Of a DNA stretch of 64,000 nucleotides, positions 12,860 to 26,002 are shown in pieces (within the stretch, counting starts at the first letter, position 1; every line of letters starts with the position of its first letter). The DNA is from Nymphaea colorata. Lineage: Eukaryota > Streptophyta > Magnoliopsida > Nymphaeales > Nymphaeaceae. The translations under genes were made by a program, and so were the position numbers. The stretch spans positions 23,710,742 to 23,774,741 of the forward strand of contig NC_045141.1 of NCBI RefSeq assembly GCF_008831285.2, given 5' to 3'. The notes beneath the pieces were generated by a model, which was not told where the DNA came from, searched no databases, and saw only the letters and a program-made list of their open reading frames with translations.

Positions 12860-13336
12860 TATGGGTGAACACGAGCCGAGTCAAGCCCGAGTTCAATCAG
12901 CTCAAGCTCAGCTTGACTAATGAAACCTCAAGCTCGACACGGCTCGAGAATAGTTCGACGAAAGCAGTTTGAGCTTGACTTCGCAATTACGTGTTGAGCT
13001 CTAGCTCGACTCAATTAAGGCTCGACAAACTCGTTTGAATAGAAATAGTATTCATCGTTACGTGTTGAGCTCGAGCTCAACTCGATTAAGGCTCAACAAA
13101 CTCGTAAACTCGTTTGAATATATCGACTTGATTACGACTCAACAAACTCATAAACTCGTTTTGAATATATCGACTTGATTAAGGCTCAACAAACTCGATT
13201 AAGGCTCGATCTTGACTCAAGAGTTACGTGTTGAGCTCGAACTCAACTCGATTATTTAAACTGGTCGACTCATGAGCTTGAGTTGGACTAGTTAAGCAAA
13301 TGACTTGATTCTTTAGCGACTCCTTGTTCACCCCTA
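12860..13336. mobile_element. hAT-type MITE, 477 bp, with 8-bp target duplication
   Basis: The left end TATGGGTGAACACGAG and the reverse complement of the right end, TAGGGGTGAACAAGGAG, form imperfect terminal inverted repeats of the widespread plant TAGGGGTG hAT type. Flanks are TCCATTCA (12,852-12,859) and TCCACCCA (13,337-13,344), matching 6 of 8 with two T/C transitions, as expected for an aged 8-bp hAT duplication. The interior is a run of degenerate repeats built on GAGCTCGAGCTCAACTCG and GGCTCAACAAACTCG. It has no coding capacity. Confidence 0.85.
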
Positions 13337-13560
13337 TCCACCCATGATTACTTATCAGAATTACCTGTTATTTGTATCTGGATCCAGAATCCGGGCCTCA
13401 TGTGGTTGGATAAGAATCACGTGAGGGGAATCTACCGTCTCTTAACTTAAAGGTTAAGGAGGTGCAGATCGGCAACATCAAATACACGTGAGCTTCCGGA
13501 TCATCCTGCAATCAGGATCAACGGCTGAGATCATTTAGCACAGTATACGGACAACTGTTT

Positions 13561-13586
13561 ATATATATATATATATATATATATAT
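13561..13586. repeat. (AT)n microsatellite
   Basis: Uninterrupted AT run of 26 bases. Confidence 0.95.
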
Positions 13587-14609
13587 TTTCCCCTTTTCAG
13601 AGAGGAATTAAAGATAAGACAGGTTTATCTGATAATGCATGCATAAATCCATATAATAGGTGGCTCCTTTGACATAGTAGAGAAGAAGACACTGAACACG
13701 AGATAATTCAAGGAAGTTATTATGCATGCTTTCTCTGTGCCGGCATCTTGTCATGGAGCGATAGATACGTGATGGGCAGGGCTGAGTGCGACGGAAGCTG
13801 CGTCTTCGAGCGATGGGGGTAGAGCCCAGCTTCTCTGTCTGTGCTTCCCCTAGCATGCCATGTGGTGCGGTCGGGCTGGAGGCGCCGCCTTCTTCGGGGC
13901 ACGATAAATGCGTTGCTGCGTGTGAGAGCTACACCTCCCGTCGCCGGTGTCGCTCGGATTTCGGTACTGAGCAGAGGCGCCATTAAACTAGTGATCAGAG
14001 CAGCTTCAAACTTTGGTTTCTTTCTTGCGATTCCCTTGTCCTTTTCGACAGATGGTTGCTTGATGCTGGGCAAATGGTTAAGCAGAAGAGGCGGATCGGT
14101 GGCACTTGTGATGAAGGAAAAATCTTTCGAGTTTCTTTTCTGTTTTTTTGAATGTATCATGGCTGGCTTACTGATTGGGAGGTGCATGTCTTGTTCTTAG
14201 CGTCGTTTTGGTGTATGTAAAGTTCCTAAGAAACCAACATTTTAGCATTATGATCGTCTTTCCAATGATTTAATTAATGCGACGAAACATGAAGGGCCCG
14301 GGTGTTGAATGATTCACTCACTCACTCCCTTTAAACTTAAAACGCCTTTAAATTCAGCTCACGACCCACCTGACCAGGTACATGCAATCGTAGGCAAATA
14401 AATGCGCGTCATACGAGTCAATAATGACCAAACTTTTGTACTAGAGAACCAGAGGTCGATCAGACAAGGAAGAACAGTGTTAAAAGAAAATCTCCGTATA
14501 TCACCGAGAAATTTTGAGTGAAAATCTTGAAAAGTGGAAGGCGTATCCAAAAGCATAAATAAAAGAGAGAAAAGCAAGAAACTCATGATTTATCAATTTT
14601 CATTTTCGG

Positions 14610-14800
14610 TCACAGGCAGTGCTGGGTGCAGTGGGCCACTGCCCACGTCAGCCCATAAAAAAAAAAATATTTTAATGTGTTAACTTCACATTGTTATGAT
14701 TCTAAAATAATTTTATGTAGTGCCCACACCACACCAAAGTTGTGTTTGCCTACCCCAGGAATGAAAAATCTTGGTTCTGCCACTGTCACGAGGGCATTTT
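14610..14800. repeat. Relic interspersed repeat (GTGGGCCACTGCCCA / TTCTGCCACTG type)
   Basis: Begins near GGGTGCAGTGGGCCACTGCC, passes through A-rich DNA and ends in TTGGTTCTGCCACTG. A second, more degraded relative lies at about 18,890-19,060 (GGGTACTATGTGGACAATTG ... CAGCCAGAATTTTC ... TGGCTCC). The two look like copies of one dispersed family whose class I cannot assign. Confidence 0.4.
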
Positions 14801-15344
14801 TTGCATAGTAAAATGTCAAGGTCATGACATTTTTCACCTTTTAAGCAGGTGCTTGGCGATTTAGTGCTCTGCAATTTTGGGCTGTCCGTGTTTGATATAG
14901 CCTGGAAAACATGCATGCAGGTGAAATTTCACTCACGCTTTCATCCTAAACAGAATGCAAGTCCAACTCTCTTTATGAAGATCGAGGAGCTTTTCTTCCA
15001 AGTACATACAATTCGAGGCCCTTACAGGCAACTAAACAGAGGACTTCTCGACTTTACGCCTCTGTTTTGTCTGTATCTTATTTTACTAATTATTTATGCG
15101 ATTATACACACATGCTTATGTAATTGCAGTCGGTGATGGGATGGGGGTGACGCAAGAAACAAGTTTTTTCTTGATCCGCATGTGTCGTGCCAATGCATTT
15201 AAGAGTTTAGCATAGCTTGTGTAATGGCTGGTGTAACATGTGGACAACTAGTTATTGATTTCTATTCATTTTGTCATCAACTCTTTTAGACCTTAGTGAC
15301 AAGGAAATAGGGGAGGGGCCCAAAGGACATAGCATAGCTAGTCC

Positions 15345-15413
15345 AACATGTTTCTGGTGTGTTTTCTATTCGATTAATTTTAACATGTTTGAGGTGTGTT
15401 TTCTATTCGATTA
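15345..15413. repeat. Two-copy direct repeat, 37-bp period
   Basis: AACATGTTT-GGTGTGTTTTCTATTCGATTA occurs at 15,345-15,376 and again at 15,382-15,413 with two differences. Confidence 0.85.
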
Positions 15414-18400
15414 CTATAGGTGTTGTTTTTTGACACTTTAAACAGTGAAACATGTGACACTCAAGCTGACGGATGTATTATAATTCATCCACGTCTCAAA
15501 GCAGCCTTATATTCGAAGAGCAATGAGGGTGTTAGCCATTTTTCGAACAGCTGCGCTCACTTAAAGGAAGATGGAGGAGCATAGACTTTATATTGGCTCC
15601 TCGATTCTCCATGATGCATGTGGGTACAAAAAATTGATCTTTAAGAGTCGATTTTATTTTATTTTTATTTTTTGTAAGGATTATATGATGTCTGAGGGAA
15701 CACTTTTTTCACTAATTAAAGAGCTATACATGTAACAAAAGGACTTGAATTATGAGCATTGCAAATTTTTTCTTTTTTCCTATTCAGACACATTTGTCTG
15801 CAGGTGCATGCACCCACCCACACACATATACACTGATATGCAATGTGGAATACATGGCAAGCAATAGGAAATGGCTTACTTTAACCGTGTCTGGTAATTG
15901 GACTTTTAATGGAGGTTTATCATTAGAAATCACATTGGCATCAACGTCAATATCTTGTAGCTTTCAATGATATCAGATTTTAAAGGTTTCTTGGCAAACC
16001 ATAGTTCAGATCTTGTGTAACAATATGTGGATATGTGACACTGGATATACAAGGTTATGTGCCTGAGTAAAAGCACATAATCATGAAAAGATGAATTAGG
16101 GGCACTTTAGTAATGGGATAATTTCTTTTTGTTCTAGATATTTGTCCAAAGATTACGGCAGGTTCACAAAACACAGCATTAATTGACCTGCCCCAATTTT
16201 CAAGAAAGTTGTTACCATTGTCAAACGGCTCCTTATGGCAACATTTTCTGCACTTTCTCAATGGAACTTTGTCAAAAATAAGGAAGGATGAGGCATAGAA
16301 TATTTAATTCAAACTATATGGTATTTCTTCTTCTCAGTAGTCACAAGTTCTATAGCACTTTCATTGGTTGTCTATGGAAGGCAATATTGATGGGCAAATG
16401 ACCGAACAAAACTATTACTGCCAATAACCTAATTATTTTTTAAAAATTTATGCTTGTTATATTTCCTTACAAGAAGCACTCGGTTTAGACCTCGATTCTG
16501 ATATATGGACTAGAAAGATAGTTGAACTACAAACTTGATTACTTTTGGAACAAAATGACCTGATTATATATGAAAATTGAACGCATGATCGAAGTAAGAG
16601 ATTGATTCTTAACCGATTGTTGATTAATAGACCTATCATGACATTCAAATTAACTGGAAAGGAAATTTCTTATGCTATTTGTGATGTTGTCACTGGTAGC
16701 TCCACTGAAAGCTTGATTGTAGAAGTATGCAGCTTGCCTTTTGACATGATGGCTTCATGCAGTGGGTTTCTGTTAGTTAGGCCTTGTTATAGTAACCAAG
16801 TATTTTGGTTCTGGATGCCATAAATTTCAGCTCCGCATCCTTTAATTGTTTTCTCTCTTTCTCCACAGTCATAGAAGTCACATTTCACAATTTGTTCCAA
16901 TCGTCAGGTGATGCTTGTGAAAATGTTCTAGTCACTGGGCATATGCGCTTTCTCATTATGTGAATTGGCCTCATAGGCGCACCTGCATTCTTCTCGGTGA
17001 TGCTGCCGGCGCTTTGCTGGTGCAACCGTGCAAGTATGGTTCAAGAATAACATAATATTTTGTTGGAATGGAAATGGATAACTCTTTGCAAAAGCATAGT
17101 AATGAGGTTCGATTAGTTAATGAAAGCTGACTTTCACATTGGTTTCCACATACCATGCACAAGCACGCCACATGCACACACATCTGGTGCCTCTTGTCTG
17201 GTGATGGGAAGCCATTTTTAGTCATCCTAGTAGTAGCATAGAAACAGAATCGAGAAATGATAGGGGTCATCTCAGCATTCAGATGAATGGCAAGAAAATG
17301 TTTTCGTTTTGTTGTTTGTTGTGTTCCTAATGTGATTAAAGCTGCACTTGGTGAAGCGAGTTTGTTGATGCCTATCCTTGCACGATGTTCTTCCTGACAT
17401 TCAGCTGCAACAAGAGTTCGATGGAGTGCATCAGTATGAATATGCAGGCAAACCAAAGGATAATTGATGTCATAGAAATATGTACGCAAATCTAAGGAGA
17501 AAGAATTAATCAAATTTGGCCAATGACCAGTGCAGCTTCCATCCCTCGGATGAAGTGATCGTTCATAGTGGAAAGGTACAGAAGGGCCATGTGATTGCTA
17601 CTGTGGGTTTCGGACCGGTCCTGACATGGGGCTCTACAATTGTTAAGTGGGTTGAATAAAAGCAAACCAAAATAAGAAAAACTAAGAGCATCTGTCATCC
17701 TGTTGAAGCATTTGAGTTTTTCAGTTTACTGTTATTGACTCCTGGTGGGGCAAAGCGCTTCCCTCTCTCGTTCCTTGGCCCTTCTTCCTGTACTACTGCC
17801 TTTGCCTAACTTTGTTGGCTATATCAACACGAAATTTCGACCACCTCCAATGTATTGGCTCCGGGATTCATTGGGAGGAAAGAAAACAAGGATGGGATTA
17901 TATGGAATGGCCAATTTTTTACTCAAGCCATGTTGGCGCCTATTTGTGTTTTGCCCCTTCTGTTGCTCTATCTTCACTAAAACCTGAGCAGGTCCTGCCC
18001 TCGATGTTCCTAGCTTGCACCGCTTGCCCCTTGCTTCTCTTCTCCCCACTTCCCTGCTATGTCTTTCCTTTGCCTCTTCACGCGGCAATCTTGGCTCACT
18101 TGTTAATGGTGGTGGATTTTGGAGGAGCACAATGACCGTGTTTTTACAGACCTTTTTAGCTCTTCGTCTTCGTCGTTGCTTTGCTGTTGGTGGAGACTAT
18201 CTTCCACCCTCTCTTCCTTTCTCTTGTGTGCTTTATCTTGATATGTTTTGTTTCTTTCTCCGTTTTCAGTAATCTCTCTTCTTCGTGCTCTTTTCTCGCA
18301 CCAAATTTGGTCGTCTCTCTCAGTCTTCGTTCTATCATATTCATCCTGCACTTAATATTGTACCTTTTTACTAAGCTTGGTGAATTAAGCGTTATTTGGT

Positions 18401-18889
18401 TGTCAGACTTGGTGGCGTTGGTTCATTCATTCATATAGTCGTTTTTAATTTTGATCCACTTTTTATTTGATCAAACAACTTATTATTCAAGTTGAATTTC
18501 CGAGTCGGTTGACTCACCGAACCGGAAGCCTGGCCGATTCGTTGATTCGATTTAGTTTCCCACTTCATTGAACCTACGTCAACATCTGCATCCCAGAACG
18601 TATTTACACTTCTGTTCATTGTTATTTGTCATTTTGCCATATTTGAGGATGAACACTTATGTCTAAGTTTCAGCCGATATTTCCATTAATCCAGATAATG
18701 ACATTTTTTCTTACACTTCTTTTAATGCTAATATGAAAATCTTGGTTTTGTCTCTCTCTTTGACAACTTGAGTCTAAAACTATGAACTGGGAGATGGATT
18801 CTGGAACGCCAACATTCCTCAATCTGTGCCTTTGTTGGTCACTGGAATGCAGTTGAACCCTTTGAAGATAAAAGGTTACATCCAGGCAG

Positions 18890-19060
18890 AGGAGGATGCA
18901 GCAAGGATTGGGTACTATGTGGACAATTGCCCACACAGATCCACAACCCATTTTTATATTTTTTGAAGAATTTTTTTATTTACATATTGATGTTCCTTAA
19001 AAATTTAAAATTTTTATCCATAATGCCCCTCAGCCAGAATTTTCTTTCTGGCTCCACTTT
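18890..19060. repeat. Relic interspersed repeat, related to the one at 14,610
   Basis: Shares the pattern GATTGGGTAC ... CAATTGCCCAC ... T/A-rich ... ATGCCCCTCAGCCAGAATT ... CTGGCTCCACT. Likely an old copy of the same family; class unknown. Confidence 0.35.
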
Positions 19061-21209
19061 ATGCCAACAGAAATTTTATAGCTATTGCCCGAGCTAGATA
19101 GGCATGGTTACTTTGAGACCAAATAATCACACTCAGTTCTCCTGCCACGATACTTTTCAGGATTACCAAGCAACCATTGGAATTGTTGAGTCCTGAAATT
19201 CTTGGTTTTATCTTCTTAGAATCTTTGCTCCTTCGGTGCTTTTCTTGTTTGCTGGGTGCCCTTTGAAATTTAATTGATACATATTAGTGCTCATTTTGTC
19301 TCAAAGATTTTATTTTATTTATTAAAAACCTTAGGGATAAGCTTCTCTAAAGTAATATACATATTCACAAGTTGGCCGCGCAGGTAATAAGATGATTTAA
19401 ACAGCTCGGACAAGAGAAATTAAACACCGCAGAACCATGGGAATTGGAGAAAGCAGGTTTTATAAACCATTGACTGCATGAAGTGTGGAAATAATAGCAA
19501 ACCATTGACTGCATGAACTGTGATCTTTCGAAATTTGAAAATATAATAGGCCTGGCCATGTCTCATCTGCAGCAAAGCTTCAAAGCACTGGTTCCGAGTT
19601 CGACAAAGAACGGGACAAGTGGGGAGCGGAGGCGAAGCCATTCACGCATGTTCTCCACTTGGATGGCAACTATATGGAAGAAAGAGCTTCAACTTCTTGG
19701 AGTTGGTACTCAATTATTTGATGTCACCCCACATGTGCCCACATGCACCACCCTCATGCAAATGCACATACAACATAAAATATATTCGCTTTACCTAATC
19801 ATCAACCCACACTTTGCAGTGGTCAATCCCAATCAATGCTGAATTAAATTTTCCCAATTAAGGCTACAAGAGCTTCCACAGATCTACACCTGAAGAAAAA
19901 GGAGGACTTCGAGAACCTCAATTTCTTATTCTTTTTTCTTCTTTCCCTTTTTGACGGCGTGGCGGTTTGTGGCCTTGTTGAGTTTACCTGGTTCTGGTTT
20001 TCGCTTCGCTTCATGTGTACACATAAATAAGTAGCATATATCTTAATGCTTCCATATTTAATGAGCTTATAAAGACCATACCAACATTGTCAATATTGAT
20101 CTATAGCAAACGTGAATCGGTTTTACAGTATGATGTGAAAGTTCATGCCATATATCGATGCACGGAATCAAAGTTAACTGGTTGTGTATCTAAAGAGAAT
20201 AATCCGGTTCATTCTGGCCTGCGATCTCATGTTAAGAAAGTGGAATCTAGGCTGATCCACTCGACACTGATAACAGAGCGCCATACTTTGTCTAAGGGGA
20301 AATTCCTTCTCAAACAAACAGAAGTTGGAGTATTTTTGAACAAATTACACTGTCCAATAGAAGGCCAATGACAATAATCTCAAGAAAAGGCAGGGATTTG
20401 CTTCACGCATATGAGCACCGGTATAATTAATCTGAATCACGTGCTTCATGTACCATCCAAGTAAAAACCTATATATGGTCTCTATGCATGTGGAAGCTTT
20501 CACATAAAAAAAAAATTCTTCCATATTTTGATTTTAACACCGTTTAAGCCCAATTACAACATATTTAGAGTGAGAAACATTTAGAGAATTATCTGTAAAA
20601 CTGATGACAAACTTATTCATTTGAACTTTGACATATGTTATCTAGTCAAACGTGGATGTTAGAGTTTCCTGCATTAGGTGTAACGATCAAACCTCACTAT
20701 TTACACCTACGCAGCAATTATCTACATAGTAAACGATCCACTGCAACCTTGGCTTTTAGTAGGCAGCTTAGAGTCTTTATTTCCTTTTCTTCACTGAAAA
20801 TTGCACGTTAATTTCCATGCAAATTAAGCAGCTTAGGGAGTGATTATTAATTTGGCATGGAATCGACTCATGGTGGAGCTGAGCTTCTATAACCTCAGCT
20901 TAGCGCCCACAGTGTTGTAACTGCACTAATTACCAACCAGGAAATAACAATGTAGCAGTACTGGCGTTTCATCATGGGCACTTGAAATTTTGATTCCTTT
21001 GTAGGACAATTACCTTCATTAAGGACTGTATGGAGTAGTGAAGGTAGAGAACTGCGATCCAGTATGAAGACAGGAGTAGAGTACAGGCATAAGATCGTAA
21101 CGATTCATCTGAGGGTCTCCTTGTGTCCCATCTTAGCATCCAACCAGCTCCTTCGACCAATATTAACTCCAAATTTTAAGTGCACCACTATTGAGATTAT
21201 GCATGTCCG

Positions 21210-21268
21210 CCTCTCTCTCTCTCTCTCTCTCACACACACATACACACACACACACACACATACATATA
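21210..21268. repeat. (CT)n(CA)n compound microsatellite
   Basis: CT run followed directly by CA and TACA units. Confidence 0.95.
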
Positions 21269-24200
21269 TTTTAGAGATCTTGATTTTGTGTACACACAGC
21301 CATCTATCCTTTCAAGGTACTGGTTTACACGGGCCCGTTTGATCCAAAACACTTTTCCATTTTAAAGAAATGATGTTGATCTCATCCATAGCACGACCAA
21401 TACAGAAAGTAAGCTATTAGAGCAATCAAATTAACTTTGGGTGAATATGAGAAATTTCTACCGTCAGAATGAGACCGAGTGAAAGCAGCAGCTCCAATGT
21501 TCTTGCTTCAACCAAAACATTAGGGTGCGTTTGCTAGCCTTTGATCTTAGATTTGAGGATGCATAAAATGGCGTATTTTAGGAGATTTTCAATTTAAACA
21601 AACTAAAGATCTTAGTAGCATGAATTTAACATGTTAGAAAAGCATGCATTTAAAGCCAGATGGAGGGTAGTATGATCTAATACATGAATTTGAGATCTTA
21701 GGATCTCACATCACCGTGGATCTCAAATAGACCATAAAACAAGCATAACCTTACTCTCCCACCCAATTGCCACAAGGAATATAGATGTCATGCCATTCGA
21801 ACCAGTAACCTAGCACCTGAGGGCCATTAGCTTAAAGCCGTGCACCAACAGGTACCCCTCGAGAGAGTGATCAGATTAACTAAGAAAGAGATGAAAGAAT
21901 ATTACCTTTTCAAAACGCAAGAAATGAATAGAGAGATCGGAACGAAAGGAAAGAAATATCGCTTTCTCACAAAGTGGGGCGCGCGGAGTAAAGCATGTTT
22001 AATAGGGAACCCTACAAAAAGTAATCCCTTTTAATGTTTGTTTCATCCACCAGGAAAAGTAACTGTATATTTTATTGGCAAATAATAGATTTTGACGAGA
22101 GAGTGGGTGAAACAGACGAAGCGGCCTTAAAAAATAAAAATAATGAACAAGAGGTTATGATTAACTAGGAGTGAACAAATTGCAATTACATAATGGCAAT
22201 CGTTTGTTAAAATTTATTGAACTCATGTAATCTTTTCAAATTGTCCTAAAAGATTTAAACGTGCACTTGAAAATACTTAAAATCTATGCACGAAGCATTG
22301 GTGCACAATTGAAAGATTTGGAGTAAACTAGTTTAGATTCACGTCTATCCTGGAAGTTCCTAAATTATGCGGGTAAAATTTCTCGTTTGTAGAAAATGTG
22401 GGCAACAACGTTGCAAATGGCTATCAAACTAAACCAATTTAAAAAATTTCAAATAAACAAGTCAGAGCTATATATATCAAATGTTCGGCGGCCATGGCCC
22501 CTCGCCCCTCTTTAAGAAGTAATATATAATAATTAAGTACATATGCTCTCCAGAAGAATTTGGTAATGACAAATCTTATCACATACTTTTTAACTCCTTC
22601 ATGAAAATAACAAAAATGAGAATTTACTATGTAGATCGGATGGCAATTCTTCTTATTGTGCATTAACTATGTCCGAAAATCCAGACAAGTCAAAGATCTA
22701 CAAATATTAATTTCAATCCCAATAAAACTCATTAAAATGCCCGCAATGAATCGACGCATTAATTTCTTTAAACATTTAGAAGGAAACCCAAGTCTTCGTT
22801 TCTTTAAATGTCGCACTGTTCACGTCAAAAAGTTACTGCAATTTAGAAGGATATCTGCAGGCTGATGCCAGGGAAGTGAAAGGTGAAAACCCAACGAAAA
22901 GGCGTTCAAACTTAACAAAAGAAAAAAAAAAAAAGCAGCAATGTGAAAAGGAGCAGGAAGAAGGACAGGCGCTTGTGGTGTTGCACAGTTCTCCAAAGAA
23001 GAGGATAAGTCAAAAACAGTAGTTTTACAGCGTTAGCTTCAGAGATCACATGCCTGGCGTTTAAAAAGGAATGTCCCGACCTGTGAGACCCCCATGGCGC
23101 CACTTACCCTTCCCATACCTTCACCTATCACTGTCTCTCATCTCTGTAAAAAGTTGTGTGTGTGTGTGTGTGTTCGCATGCATGCTAACGAGAAAGAGCG
23201 AGAGAAAGAGAGAGAGATATTGCTTTCGAATGACTGGAAAGGATCTGACTCACACGATGACTCTTTTGATTCAGTATCAGTAGACGGTGAATCATTTTAA
23301 AAGAGATGTACAGAATCGGGTTGTATTCTTTACATCCACTCAGTGTGAATCGGCCTGTAACTCTTGAGAGAAACAACAGAACACTTTGAATGTGCCTCCT
23401 GGCCTCCAATTTAACATTTATAATTTGGCTTGCGCAAGCGGTGACATGCGTCGGACTGAAAGTTTTTTGACCAAACTTAGCTTTTACCTCCCTTCTATTC
23501 AGCTTTGCAACTGGAATATATATATATATAACACGGGAGGAGAATAAAGAGAGAAAGAAGACAAGACGCTTTGGCCATTGAGCGTTATTTTCATTTTTTT
23601 TTCCCAACTTTGAATGATTGAAATCATTCCTAATCAATTCAGCACTGAACTGTTTCGCGCAGACGTAAAAAAAGGGAGGTGATGAACTAGACAACAAGGG
23701 AAGAGCTGGTTTTCTTTCTGTGCCTTTCTTTTGCAAAAAAGACGCACACAGATGTTCTTAGTTAAGTTTACAAGTATATACAGATTTCATTCTCAATTAC
23801 TGAAAAGGGTAAAAAACAATTTATTTTCCTATAAAAAAGATTGGGGGCGTCATGGCATTTGTTTAGAAATTCCAAGGAGGTGGGAGGCAGCCTTTTCTAC
23901 GAAAATTTCAATGGGTTCTTAAGTTATTTTTGAAAACCATGACATGCAAACGTTTCGTTTTTAAGAAATGTGTTTGTTAATTAACTAGTAACAGGACAGG
24001 AAGAGGAGCTTCAGCACAAGACTCGAGAACAGAGATAACAGCCGACAAAGCCAGAGTCCTCGAAATGCCACCTGAGAACGCCTCGCAGACTCGTCCCGAC
24101 TACTGTAGAGCATATTCTTCAAACCCATATATACAGTCGACTGGCCCTGAAAAAGGCGCCGGAGCCCTTCCCAGTCATCCAGGCAGGCTAGAATAGAGTC

Positions 24201-24662
24201 CGGGATATCGGCTAACGCCCTTTCCCCATGAAGCCTTCCTGCCAACCTGCTGCTGGAGAAAGAAGCGATGAGCTGATCTTTCCTCGCAGTAGAGAAGAAG
24301 GGTGCTCGATTGTTTGTCTTGTTAAAAATGTTTGTTCTCAAATCCAACTTGAACCTTCTGTTTCGTTTTGGCCCTATATCATGCCCTCGCCATTTGCAAA
24401 GGATTTTGTAAACTTCTCCACCATTTTAACGTCAAAGGCGAGCGACGTAGTTAAATAATTGCAAACTTTTTTGAAAGACTAAATTTACACTTGACATTTT
24501 GTAAATAGTTTAATAATTTGATTGATGCAAACCAAAATTGTTAAATATATATAAAAGCCTTTAACTGCTCAATCATTAGCTTTTAAAGAAATATGCAAAC
24601 CAAAATGTTTTTCATGACGCGCAACAGAAGGATACAGAACAAATATGATGAGAAATCTGACA

Positions 24663-24664
<2 letters not shown>

Positions 24665-24711
<47 letters not shown>
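24665..24711. repeat. (TA)n microsatellite with flanking TG run
   Basis: About 47 bases of TA followed by ACACAC and TGTGTGTGTG. Confidence 0.95.
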
Positions 24712-24716
<5 letters not shown>

Positions 24717-25602
24717 TGTGTGTGTGTGGAAAAGGAGGAACTCCTCAAAACGGTGGGGAATATTGGTCTCGTTTGTATGGACCGATAGACAAAGATAACT
24801 ACGTTAACAAGACAAAGATTGAATGGTCACACTCACATCAAGCGTCAGTACCGAAAGATTCTTACGGTTTGGCAATTACTGGTATTTGGCAACCAGCAGG
24901 AGTTGACGTAGTCAATTCCCTTCCCTGCTGGGAAGATGATCAAAGAAAGATAAGCCAAAATTACTCACTCGAATTGTAGCCAACTATTAATTCGCAGGGG
25001 AGTTCAGATCCAACAGATGGTCCAAATCCAACGCCATCATGTGATTATGGTACCAATATTGTGACAGATTTTTTTTCTTAATGAGTAATTTGGGTTCAAG
25101 CAAAGTTTGATGTAGTTACATATTTTAAGAGTTTCTCTTTCATAATGAAAGACAGAAGCGCGATTAGTTTTTATTGCAGTTGGGGTTCGAAGCCGTTGGA
25201 TTAGAATCGTTCAGATACAGACACAGGAAATTTTAATTCAAACCAGATTGAGTTACGTTAAAAGAAGACGAAAACCTCCGTGCCAAACCTGACCGCCTTT
25301 GGCTGATATCTAGCAATTCTTAATGAGTTTTGCCTTTTTTTTTTATTGAAAAGCAACGTGAACGAGCAGGCCAAAGGGGGTAAAAAACAAGTAAACAAGA
25401 ATGAAAATCTCTTTTATAATGGGGAAGTGAATTCAAAACGTCCAGCTGCTTGACCAACGGTTTGTAGTTTTCGATAAATTCAACCGTAGGGATGAATAAC
25501 AAATGTAATACACTAGTTGTTAGACAACAGCGTATTGAAATCTTATAAACATATAACAAAGATAATTTCTCTAAAGTAATCACTAAGTGGTTCTTAATTT
25601 TT

Positions 25603-25658
25603 TAATACTCTCTCTCCCTCTCTCTCTCACACACACACACACACACGCACACACACAA
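25603..25658. repeat. (CT)n(CA)n compound microsatellite
   Basis: CT-rich run passing into CA units with one CG interruption. Confidence 0.95.
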
Positions 25659-25974
25659 AATATATGTACTCAAAAAGATGGAGGCACAAGTTAATGTGAT
25701 TACTAGTAAAAGTTAAACCGCCAGAAAATTACAATGCTTCTCTACAAAATTGGCGGTGGTCTCGATCATTATCATCATCCACAAGACCCTCCTATCGCCA
25801 CCGCCATGTTCACACCCTTTTACACTTACATTTCCACAGTAAAACAGTAAAAAAGAGAACGAAAAACATATACGCCGCAAAGATTCTGAGAAAAGTGAGG
25901 AGGCCCGCCAAAATAATGAATCCAAACAGAGCTCAAAGCTTCAGGCGAACCAGGCAAAACAAATAGAGCTAGCG

Positions 25975-26002
25975 AGCGAGAGAGAGAGAGAGAGAGAGAG
26001 AG
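25975..26002. repeat. (GA)n microsatellite abutting the PLATZ stop codon
   Basis: The GA run ends at the base before the TGA of the PLATZ gene's last exon region, so on the coding strand the 3' UTR begins with CT repeats within a few bases of the stop. Confidence 0.9.

Larger units (their letters stand above)
13337..25974. other. Gene-poor interval with relic repeats
   Basis: No gene family was recognised on either strand. Open frames here lack an ATG start (they open on TTG or GTG) or follow microsatellites. A GC-rich patch at 13,740-14,030 is open in several frames but resembles nothing I know. Small repeats are listed separately. A TA-rich, CT-rich stretch around 17,740-18,350 is pyrimidine-biased without a supported product. 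Confidence 0.5.

Noticed and set aside
13720-14187. 155-codon minus-strand and 119-codon plus-strand frames
   Set aside because: Overlapping open frames in a GC-rich patch without family resemblance; kept only as a curiosity.
16971-17513. 180-codon minus-strand frame
   Set aside because: Opens on TTG, shows no domain, and lies in degraded intergenic DNA.
21530-21760. MITE suggested by TTAGGGTGCGTTTG
   Set aside because: No matching inverted terminus or target duplication found on the right side.
23185-23736. 183-codon minus-strand frame
   Set aside because: Opens on TTG, crosses a TA microsatellite and GA-rich DNA; no recognisable motif.
23985-24347. 120-codon minus-strand frame with hydrophobic tail
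   Set aside because: No ATG at its start and no recognised family; a short ATG-started part remains possible but unsupported.
24593-24979. 128-codon frame containing (YI)n
   Set aside because: Mostly a TA microsatellite read-through with no homology seen downstream.
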